Of a DNA stretch of 5,508 bases, positions 1 through 5,146 are shown piece after piece; within the stretch, counting starts at the first letter, position 1; each line of letters begins with the position of its first letter. Source of the stretch: Desulfobacteraceae bacterium. Its GTDB lineage: Bacteria; Desulfobacterota; Desulfobacteria; Desulfobacterales; SG8-13. The stretch covers positions 1 to 5,508 of the forward strand of contig JARFQH010000191.1 in assembly GCA_029287875.1 (NCBI GenBank), given 5' to 3'. The translations under genes were made by a program, and so were the position numbers. The notes under the pieces are model-generated. The model made no database searches, was not told where the DNA came from, and saw nothing but the letters and a program-made list of their open reading frames with translations.

Positions 1-202
1 CGCCAACCTGACGGTCAACCCCTTGAGCGCCGTTACGACGGTCACCGTTCAGATCGTCACGCTGCTGGTCGGCGACCAGGAGTTCGACAGCCCCAAGACG
101 CTGGCCGCCTTTGCCCTCGGCCTGCTGCTGTTTGTCATCACCTTGATCCTGAACATCATCGCCCTTTATGTGGTTCGTAAATACCGGGAGCAGTATGAAT
201 AA
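1..202 (+). CDS. pstC: PstC, phosphate ABC transporter permease (3' end only)
   Basis: This is the last 66 residues of the PstC permease, read from base 2; base 1 belongs to the preceding codon, and the rest of the gene lies outside the window. PstC pairs with PstA to form the inner-membrane phosphate channel. The fragment reads ANLTVNPLSAVTTVTVQ, then a GDQEFDSPKTLAAFALG stretch, a last hydrophobic membrane helix (about fragment residues 38-58) and a basic tail ending VRKYREQYE. Both the DQEFDSPKTLAAFALG stretch and the tail closely match the C-terminus of E. coli-type PstC, from memory of that family. The TAA stop overlaps the pstA start by 8 bases (ATGAATAA), typical of translational coupling within an operon. 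The assignment is very secure; only the C-terminus can be judged. Confidence 0.95.
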   Translation, partial: ANLTVNPLSAVTTVTVQIVTLLVGDQEFDSPKTLAAFALGLLLFVITLILNIIALYVVRKYREQYE

Positions 203-1496
203 GACATCCAAACCGGCAGCCGCACCTGCCGCCGATTCGACCCGAACGATCGACCTCGTCAACCGCAGTCTTCCCCGGCGCTACAGAGCCGAGAAGCGGT
301 TTCGCTTTTACGGCATCGGGGCCATCGTCCTCAGCCTGCTCTTCTTGTCCTTCCTTTTCATCAGCATCGCGGGAAAGGGGTATCCGGCCTTCCAGAAGAC
401 ATTTATCGAATTGACCATTTTTTTCGATCCCGACGTGCTGCGGCAGGACGCACTGGCCACGGCCGATTACGGCAAACTGGTCAAAGCCTCCCTGAGCCAA
501 ACGTTCCCCGATGTGACCGGACGCCGTGAAAAGCGGGACCTCTACGGATTGGTCAGCTCCGGGGCGGCGTTCAAGCTGCGGAATATGGTCCTCAAGGACC
601 CGGATGTTATCGGTCAGACCCTGCCGGTCTGGGTAACGGCAAACGACGACGTCGACATGCTGATCAAGGGCCATTTCGACCGCACCGCCGCCGAGGGAGA
701 GCGCCGCATAAGCGACAACCAGATTGCCTGGATCGAGCACCTCGAAAAGGACAACCGGATCGAAAAACGGTTCAACCGCACCTTTTTCACCGCCGGCGAC
801 TCGCGCGAACCCGAGCTCGCCGGAATCTGGGGCGCGACAGTCGGCTCCTTTCTCACCCTGGTCATTACACTGGTTCTGTCGTTTCCGATCGGGGTGGCGT
901 CGGCCATATACCTGGAGGAGTTCGCACCCAAAAACCGCTGGACCGATTTGATCGAGGTCAACATCAACAACCTGGCGGCCGTACCCTCGATTGTCTTCGG
1001 GCTTCTGGGACTGGCGGTCTTTCTCAATTTCTTCGGGCTGCCCCGTTCGGCGCCGCTGGTCGGCGGACTGGTGTTGACCCTCATGACGCTGCCGACCATC
1101 ATCATCGCCAGCCGGGCGTCGCTCCAGTCCGTGCCGCCGTCGATCCGGGAAGCCGCCCTGGGTGTGGGCGCCTCGAAGATGCAGACGGTGGCCCATCACG
1201 TCTTGCCGCTGGCCCTGCCGGGTATGCTGACCGGAACGATCATCGGTATGGCCAGGGCCCTGGGCGAATCCGCGCCGCTGCTCATGATCGGCATGGTGGC
1301 CTTCATCGTCGACATTCCCCGCGGGTTCACCGATCCGGCCACAGTCCTGCCGGTTCAGATTTACCTGTGGGCCGACAGCCCGGAGCGGGCGTTCGTCGAA
1401 CTCACATCCGCCGCCACCATGGTGTTGCTGGCCTTTTTGATCGTCATGAACGCCGCCGCGGTGATCTTGCGAAGGCGCTTCGAGCGCCGGTGGTAA
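195..1496 (+). CDS. pstA: PstA, phosphate ABC transporter permease with N-terminal DUF3333-type extension
   Basis: This is the second inner-membrane permease of the PstSCAB phosphate importer, 433 residues against about 296 in E. coli. The extra length is an N-terminal DUF3333-type region: a basic stretch (RRYRAEKRFRFYG, 28-40), one membrane helix (about 38-59, followed by GKGYPAFQ) and a roughly 150-residue soluble, probably periplasmic part with DVTGRREKRDLYGLVSSGAA (106-125) and FFTAGDSREPELAG (197-210). The transporter core follows, with membrane helices near 215-238, 261-280, 287-307, 345-375 and 404-425. The cytoplasmic EAA loop, which contacts PstB, is at 318-343 (REAALGVGASK ... LPLALPG). 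The C-terminus is RRRFERRW. I chose ATG 195: it overlaps the pstC stop and has GGGAG at 186-190. An in-frame ATG at 168 would overlap pstC by 35 bases and add nine unlikely residues. The protein is strongly conserved with proteobacterial long PstA sequences. Confidence 0.96.
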   Translation: MNKTSKPAAAPAADSTRTIDLVNRSLPRRYRAEKRFRFYGIGAIVLSLLFLSFLFISIAGKGYPAFQKTFIELTIFFDPDVLRQDALATADYGKLVKASLSQTFPDVTGRREKRDLYGLVSSGAAFKLRNMVLKDPDVIGQTLPVWVTANDDVDMLIKGHFDRTAAEGERRISDNQIAWIEHLEKDNRIEKRFNRTFFTAGDSREPELAGIWGATVGSFLTLVITLVLSFPIGVASAIYLEEFAPKNRWTDLIEVNINNLAAVPSIVFGLLGLAVFLNFFGLPRSAPLVGGLVLTLMTLPTIIIASRASLQSVPPSIREAALGVGASKMQTVAHHVLPLALPGMLTGTIIGMARALGESAPLLMIGMVAFIVDIPRGFTDPATVLPVQIYLWADSPERAFVELTSAATMVLLAFLIVMNAAAVILRRRFERRW

Positions 1497-1508
1497 TTTA
1501 ATAAAAGT

Positions 1509-1548
1509 TTAACAATACGCTCACATACCGCTAACAGTCGATTTGCAT
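1509..1548 (+). promoter_or_regulatory. Tandem Pho-box-like repeats (putative PhoB sites) upstream of pstS
   Basis: Four 7-base units start exactly 11 bases apart: TTAACAA (1509-1515), CTCACAT (1520-1526), CTAACAG (1531-1537) and TTTGCAT (1542-1548). All fit YTnnCAn. The PhoB Pho box is built of CTGTCAT-like heptamers with 4-base spacers, so both period and core agree. The second unit matches CTGTCAT at 5 of 7 positions and the third at 4 of 7. TATTCA at 1548-1553 begins 10 bases after the third unit, the spacing seen in E. coli pstS and phoA between the last heptamer and the -10 element. It is a weak -10, and it touches the fourth unit, so either that unit or this -10 is probably not functional. 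The arrangement suggests a phosphate-starvation promoter dedicated to pstS. The call rests on pattern only. Confidence 0.6.
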
Positions 1549-1570
1549 ATTCACCCAGTTTTGACCAATA

Positions 1571-1588
1571 GCCGTATGAAAATGCGGC
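1571..1588 (+). other. Small GAAA-tetraloop hairpin in the pstS leader
   Basis: GCCGTAT (1571-1577) pairs with ATGCGGC (1582-1588) across a GAAA loop. This gives a 7-bp stem with one G-U wobble, capped by a GNRA-type tetraloop. It lies about 60 bases upstream of the pstS ATG, in what would be the 5' untranslated leader if transcription starts from the Pho-box promoter. It could protect the 5' end of the message, or it may be chance. TATGAA at 1575-1580 overlaps it and could instead be read as a -10 element. Confidence 0.3.
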
Positions 1589-1635
1589 CGAAATCGAACA
1601 CGAACCGGATTAATCCATCACATTATCGAGACAAA

Positions 1636-1642
1636 AAGGAGG
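1636..1642 (+). promoter_or_regulatory. Shine-Dalgarno of pstS
   Basis: AAGGAGG ends 5 bases before ATG 1648 and is a near-perfect ribosome binding site. It fixes the pstS start at 1648, although the frame stays open upstream to an ATG at 1543. That upstream ATG lies inside the Pho-box array and would put 35 hydrophilic residues in front of the signal peptide. The strength of the site fits a protein needed in large amounts. Confidence 0.9.
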
Positions 1643-1647
1643 AAGAC

Positions 1648-2703
1648 ATGATCAAGAAAACTGTTCTGCTCGCCGCTTCACTCTTGTTCGCTGCAGCCCT
1701 GTTCAGCGGTGCAGCTATCGCCCAATCCGCCAGGGATTACATCAGCATCGTCGGCTCCTCCACCGTTTATCCTTTTGCGACGGTGGTGGCCGAGCAGTTC
1801 GGCAAAACCACGAAATTCAAGACGCCCAAGATCGAATCGACCGGTTCGGGCGGCGGTTTCAAGCTCTTCTGCGCCGGCGTGGGCACCGAGAATCCGGACA
1901 TCACCAACGCCTCGCGGGCCATGAAAAAAAGTGAATTCGACACCTGCCAGTCCAACGGAGTCAAAGACATCGTCGAGGTCAAGATCGGTTACGACGGCAT
2001 CGTGGTGGCCAACTCCAAAAAGGCGCCGGCGCTGCAGCTGACGCGCAAAGACATCTTCCTGGCCCTGGCCAAGGATGTCCCGGATCCCAAGGGCGGCGAG
2101 AAGGCCGTCGCGAATCCCTACAAAACCTGGAAAGACGTGAATCCCGCCCTGCCGAACGTCAAGATCGAGGTGCTGGGACCGCCCCCCACCTCCGGCACGC
2201 GGGATGCCTTCGTCGAACTGGTCATGGAACCGGGGGCCGAAGAATTCGGCTGGATCAAAGCCCTGGCCAAGAGCGACAAGAAAAAATTTCAGGCGATTTC
2301 ACAGACGGTCCGCGAAGACGGCGCCTACGTCGAGGCCGGTGAAAACGACAACCTGATCGTGCAGAAACTCGAGGCCAATCCCGATGCGCTGGGAGTCTTC
2401 GGGTTCAGCTTCCTGGACCAGAACACGGATAAAATCCAGGGCTCCTATGTCGACGGCGTGCAGCCGACATTTGAAAACATCGCCTCCGGGAAATACCAGG
2501 TTTCGCGTCCGCTCTTCTTCTACGTCAAAAAAGCGCATGCGGACGTCATCCCGGGTATGAAGGAATACCTGGCTGAATTCACCAGCGAGAAAGCCTGGGG
2601 CGAAGAGGGATATCTGACCGAAAAAGGGCTGATTCCAATGCCCACCGCCGAGCGCAAAGCGTATCAGGAAGCCGTCAAGACGATGAAACCCCTTTCCATG
2701 TAG
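1648..2703 (+). CDS. pstS: PstS, periplasmic phosphate-binding protein
   Basis: This is the soluble substrate-binding protein of the phosphate importer, 351 residues with the precursor. It starts with a Sec signal peptide: basic MIKK, a hydrophobic core to about residue 20, and an A-x-A site predicting cleavage between A25 and Q26. There is no lipobox cysteine, so it should be free in the periplasm. Phosphate-ligand loops of the PstS family are visible: GSSTVYPFA (36-44), STGSGGGFKLFCAG (64-77), the NASRAMK stretch (87-93) and SGTRDAF (182-188). Late in the protein GVFGFSFLDQ is also typical. The family is the PBP-like phosphate binders with a GSGGG loop. It sits between pstA and pstB, with 151 bp in front and 163 bp behind. 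Both gaps hold regulatory structure, so it is probably expressed partly on its own under PhoB control. C75 and C112 could form a disulfide, which is inference. Confidence 0.96.
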   Translation: MIKKTVLLAASLLFAAALFSGAAIAQSARDYISIVGSSTVYPFATVVAEQFGKTTKFKTPKIESTGSGGGFKLFCAGVGTENPDITNASRAMKKSEFDTCQSNGVKDIVEVKIGYDGIVVANSKKAPALQLTRKDIFLALAKDVPDPKGGEKAVANPYKTWKDVNPALPNVKIEVLGPPPTSGTRDAFVELVMEPGAEEFGWIKALAKSDKKKFQAISQTVREDGAYVEAGENDNLIVQKLEANPDALGVFGFSFLDQNTDKIQGSYVDGVQPTFENIASGKYQVSRPLFFYVKKAHADVIPGMKEYLAEFTSEKAWGEEGYLTEKGLIPMPTAERKAYQEAVKTMKPLSM

Positions 2704-2714
2704 TCAGCGGCGAG

Positions 2715-2748
2715 CGTGCAGGCCGGGTTCCTCCCCCCGGCCTGCACG
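2715..2748 (+). terminator. Strong GC-rich hairpin just after pstS (partial terminator or mRNA stabiliser)
   Basis: CGTGCAGGCCGGG (2715-2727) and CCCGGCCTGCACG (2736-2748) form a perfect 13-bp stem with an 8-base pyrimidine-rich loop, starting 12 bases after the pstS stop. No run of T follows (GAACTCTCG does), so it does not look like an efficient intrinsic terminator. The likelier role is protection of the pstS message from 3' exonucleases or partial attenuation before pstB, which would raise PstS over PstB. The structure is certain from the sequence; the role is inferred. Confidence 0.7.
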
Positions 2749-2795
2749 AACTCTCGAACCACCGGCGACCGATGGAAAGGCGGCGGTTTGATCAT

Positions 2796-2824
2796 TTGAC
2801 AGAGCGCTTACGATTGGATAAATA
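2796..2824 (+). promoter_or_regulatory. Candidate sigma-70-type promoter upstream of pstB
   Basis: A perfect -35 hexamer, TTGACA, lies at 2796-2801. Possible -10 elements are TAAATA (2819-2824, 17-base spacing, 3 of 6 matches) or GATAAA (2817-2822, 15-base spacing, 4 of 6). The same stretch can be read as two 11-bp-spaced Pho-box-like units, TTGACAG (2796-2802) and CTTACGA (2807-2813), a weaker match than the array upstream of pstS. If active, it would allow pstB to be transcribed independently of the hairpin after pstS. This is pattern evidence only. Confidence 0.4.
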
Positions 2825-2866
2825 CGGCACCGGGATTACGGGCCTGTCGATTTAGGAACCAGCTGT

Positions 2867-3790
2867 ATGAAAGTCCTCACGCCCATCAGGGGCACTCGGC
2901 CGTCTCCAACTTTCAACAAAGAACCGGCAAGAGAAAGAATTGACGTTGACATTGAAATGACCAACAAACCGCAAACCGGTCAAAAACTGGTCAGCCGCGA
3001 AAACCGCAACACTGTCGGTGACATCACGGTCGAGAATCCGCGCATGACCTGCCGCGAGGTCAATGTCTTCTACGGCGACAAGCAAGCCATCAATAATGTC
3101 TCGCTCGACATCGGACGCAATGAGGTTATCGCCATGATCGGTCCGTCGGGCTGCGGCAAATCGACCTTCATCCGTTGTTTGAACCGCATGAACGACACCA
3201 TCGACACCTGCCGGGTCACCGGGGAGATCAAACTGGATGCGGTCGACATCTACGACAGGAACATCGACGTCGTCCCCCTGAGGGCGCAGATCGGGATGGT
3301 TTTTCAAAAACCGAATCCCTTCCCCAAGTCGGTTTACGACAATGTGGCCTATGGACCGAAGATTCATGGCTTGGCGCCGAGCAAGACCGTTCTGGATGAA
3401 ATCGTTGAAACCTCCCTCAAGAAGGCCGGCCTATGGGAGGAAGTCAAGGACCGCTTGGACCAGCCGGGTACCGGACTGTCAGGCGGCCAGCAGCAGCGAC
3501 TGTGCATCGCGCGGACCATTGCGGTGAATCCCGAGGTCATTCTGATGGACGAACCCTGCTCGGCCCTCGACCCAATCGCCACCTCGGTGATCGAAGACCT
3601 GATCAACGAGCTGCGAAAGCAATACTCCATCGCCATCGTCACCCATTCCATGCAGCAGGCCGCACGGGTCTCCCAGCGCACCGCCTATTTCCACCTCGGC
3701 GATCTCATCGAGGTCGGCCCCACCAAACGGATTTTCACCAATCCCCGCCACCAGTTGACCCAGGATTACATCACCGGCCGTTTCGGTTGA
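2867..3790 (+). CDS. pstB: PstB, phosphate ABC transporter ATP-binding protein
   Basis: This is the cytoplasmic ATPase that drives the PstCA channel. From ATG 2867 it has 307 residues, against 257 in E. coli. All ABC motifs are intact: Walker A GPSGCGKST (92-100), Q-loop Q147 in VFQKPNPFP, signature LSGGQQQR (204-211), Walker B VILMDEP with catalytic E229, and switch H260 in VTHSMQQAAR. The C-terminus DYITGRFG is the PstB hallmark. The start is uncertain. ATG 2867 has TAGGAA nearby (AGGA 2854-2857, 9-base spacing) and gives a 50-residue polar N-terminal extension. ATG 2957 would give 277 residues but has no good ribosome binding site. The ATPase core begins near residue 57 (MTCREVNVFYG). The usual next gene, phoU, is absent; a convergent gene begins 37 bp downstream. 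Confidence 0.95.
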   Translation: MKVLTPIRGTRPSPTFNKEPARERIDVDIEMTNKPQTGQKLVSRENRNTVGDITVENPRMTCREVNVFYGDKQAINNVSLDIGRNEVIAMIGPSGCGKSTFIRCLNRMNDTIDTCRVTGEIKLDAVDIYDRNIDVVPLRAQIGMVFQKPNPFPKSVYDNVAYGPKIHGLAPSKTVLDEIVETSLKKAGLWEEVKDRLDQPGTGLSGGQQQRLCIARTIAVNPEVILMDEPCSALDPIATSVIEDLINELRKQYSIAIVTHSMQQAARVSQRTAYFHLGDLIEVGPTKRIFTNPRHQLTQDYITGRFG

Positions 3791-3827
3791 TACCGATCGA
3801 CGAATGTCGGTTATTCAATGTCTTTCA

Positions 3828-4994
3828 TTAGGATTTGAATGAGTTCGTCTGCCCTGTGCGAATGGCATCGACAACCAGTTTTCCAGTCAGTTTAATTTTC
3901 TCCAACCTGTTTTTCTTTTTGTTCATTATGATGTCATAAAGATCTTCCCGTGTTCGCGGCGGCCTCACTTCAGCAAGCTTTTTCAATAAAGTAATGGCTT
4001 GGGTCGGGCAAGTGGTGACGCAGATACCACATCCGAGACATCTTTCTGGCGCCACGAGCGCATATTGTTTTTCTTCAGAAACGGTCACCGCATCGACTTG
4101 GCACCTCTTCTCACAGGCGCCGCAGGCTTCGCATTTGTTTGCGTCCACTTCTGCAAGAAAGTTTGAGGCCCAATACTCCAATGGCTTGGGAAGACTTTTG
4201 TGAACCGCCAGCATGCCGCAACAGCATCCGCAGCATGAACAGATGAAATCGACTTTCTCGGTATTTGACGGTTGAAGAACCAATCCTTTTTTCTGGTTCT
4301 CCTCCAATATCGCCAGTGCCTCACCTCTGGCAATCTCTCTACCATTGCCGCTTTGCAAAATCATACCGGCCACGCTGCCGATGGCAAGACAGGTTTCTTT
4401 GCGGTCCGTTACCTTGCAGGATTGTCCCTCTATCTCTTTTTTCTTGCGGCAAATGCATTCAATGATGGCAAAGGGCTCTTCAGCCTGCTGCAACAGCGAT
4501 GTCACCTCATCAAAGGTACTGACATTATGGTGGGGGTGAATGCTTTTAGAGATCGGGATGGTGCGCATCTGCGGAAGTTCCGTACTTAAAAATTCGATAC
4601 CGAATTTTTTACTCGAGGTGTATTCATTAAAATCCTTTATGAATTCAGGGGTCAGCCGTCCAATTTGTAATTCATACATGCCGACCACAAGGGGTGCGCA
4701 ACAATAGTGCGTTAGGCCGTTTTTTACTATTGATTCAATCCCTCCCTTTTTTTGAATACGATCGAGAAGCTTTTCCAACGCCTCAAGGGATTTGACCAGT
4801 TGCCCGACCCTCCCGAAAATCGTTTGGAGCGGCTCCGGTTTATAGCTCAAATAAGAGACGATTTCAGCCTCTTGAGGCGTAAAAATGTGTTTCAGAATTT
4901 TTATTTCAACCCCTGACCGGGTGGCCGGGAAACCGACGGCCTGATTGTCCAGGTGTTTTTGTAATCTGATATAAATTTGATCATCAGGGTCCAC
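3828..4994 (-). CDS. Multi-cluster 4Fe-4S ferredoxin-like protein with N-terminal winged-helix-like domain
   Basis: This 388-residue cytoplasmic protein has no gene name I recognise. Residues 28-110 look like a MarR/winged-helix fold: VEIKILKHIFTPQEAEIVSYLS, then short helices and a basic KKGGIESIVKNG wing-like stretch, ending YCCAPLVVGMYE. The middle holds four spaced cysteines (C180, C182, C193, C202) and a dense CSCCGCCCG motif (C252-C259). The C-terminal third is a two-cluster ferredoxin: C288-x2-C-x2-C-x3-C298, and C319-x2-C-x2-C-x3-C329 followed by P. There are 20 cysteines in all, with no membrane segment or signal peptide. The ferredoxin part surely binds two 4Fe-4S clusters; the middle cysteines may bind another cofactor. 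The role, redox sensor or electron carrier, is unknown. Similar proteins are, from memory, frequent in anaerobic Desulfobacterota. Codons are clearly AT-richer than those of the pst genes. The GTG start at 4994 is explained under the ribosome binding site. Confidence 0.88.
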   Translation of the reverse strand: MDPDDQIYIRLQKHLDNQAVGFPATRSGVEIKILKHIFTPQEAEIVSYLSYKPEPLQTIFGRVGQLVKSLEALEKLLDRIQKKGGIESIVKNGLTHYCCAPLVVGMYELQIGRLTPEFIKDFNEYTSSKKFGIEFLSTELPQMRTIPISKSIHPHHNVSTFDEVTSLLQQAEEPFAIIECICRKKKEIEGQSCKVTDRKETCLAIGSVAGMILQSGNGREIARGEALAILEENQKKGLVLQPSNTEKVDFICSCCGCCCGMLAVHKSLPKPLEYWASNFLAEVDANKCEACGACEKRCQVDAVTVSEEKQYALVAPERCLGCGICVTTCPTQAITLLKKLAEVRPPRTREDLYDIIMNKKKNRLEKIKLTGKLVVDAIRTGQTNSFKS

Positions 4995-5000
4995 TCGATG

Positions 5001-5009
5001 CCTCCTTTT
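5001..5009 (-). promoter_or_regulatory. Shine-Dalgarno that fixes the GTG start of the ferredoxin-like gene
   Basis: On the - strand AAAAGGAGG is followed after 6 bases by GTG (4994-4992). The frame is open further to a TTG at 5012, but that codon lies directly before the AAAAGGAGG, which would then encode residues 2-4 (KRR). A start there would leave the perfect ribosome binding site inside the gene. GTG 4994 is therefore the better start and shortens the protein from 394 to 388 residues. Confidence 0.88.
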
Positions 5010-5059
5010 CAAAAACGACGGATAAAAAAAGACTGAGATCTTATTAATGCATTCAACTC

Positions 5060-5087
5060 TGTATCAAATCAAAAGATGCTTCATCAA
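5060..5087 (-). promoter_or_regulatory. Possible promoter of the ferredoxin-like gene
   Basis: In the 152-bp gap between the two - strand genes, reading the - strand, TTGATG (5087-5082) is followed after 16 bases by GATACA (5065-5060), a plausible -35/-10 pair about 65 bases upstream of the start codon. An overlapping alternative is TTGATT with ATTAAT. The region is AT-rich and gives many such matches by chance. I see no clear terminator after mgtE, so read-through from mgtE is also possible. Confidence 0.22.
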
Positions 5088-5146
5088 GAAGGGTTCAACC
5101 GTCGTTGACTATTCAAACTACTTTAATATGAAGGTGCCATCGGCTG

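Noticed and set aside
156..1199. Long open frame on the - strand opposite pstA (347 codons)
   Set aside because: It is antisense to a clearly conserved pstA. The protein is low in plausible structure (many R, G, D, Q), and G/C-biased third positions create such shadow frames.
1474..1488. Hairpin GGCGCT-TCG-AGCGCC at the end of pstA followed by AT-rich sequence, a possible terminator
   Set aside because: It encodes the conserved RRFER residues of the PstA C-terminus, the stem is only 6 bp, and no continuous T-run follows.
2852..3751. Several open frames opposite or out of frame with pstB
   Set aside because: pstB has all its family motifs in its own frame. The overlapping frames show no recognisable domain or ribosome binding site.
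3795..3812. GATCGAC / GTCGGTT stem with GAAT loop between pstB and the convergent gene
   Set aside because: It is a 7-bp stem with two G-U pairs and no proper T-tract. A terminator is expected here, but this is too weak to call.
5046..5053. Palindrome AATGCATT upstream of the ferredoxin-like gene
   Set aside because: A short single palindrome in AT-rich DNA, with no second copy or matching known site.
5014..5106. Inverted repeat AACGACGG (5014-5021) and CCGTCGTT (5099-5106) flanking the leader of the ferredoxin-like gene
   Set aside because: It has only 8 bp per arm with 77 bp between, which chance could explain; no further symmetry supports an operator.
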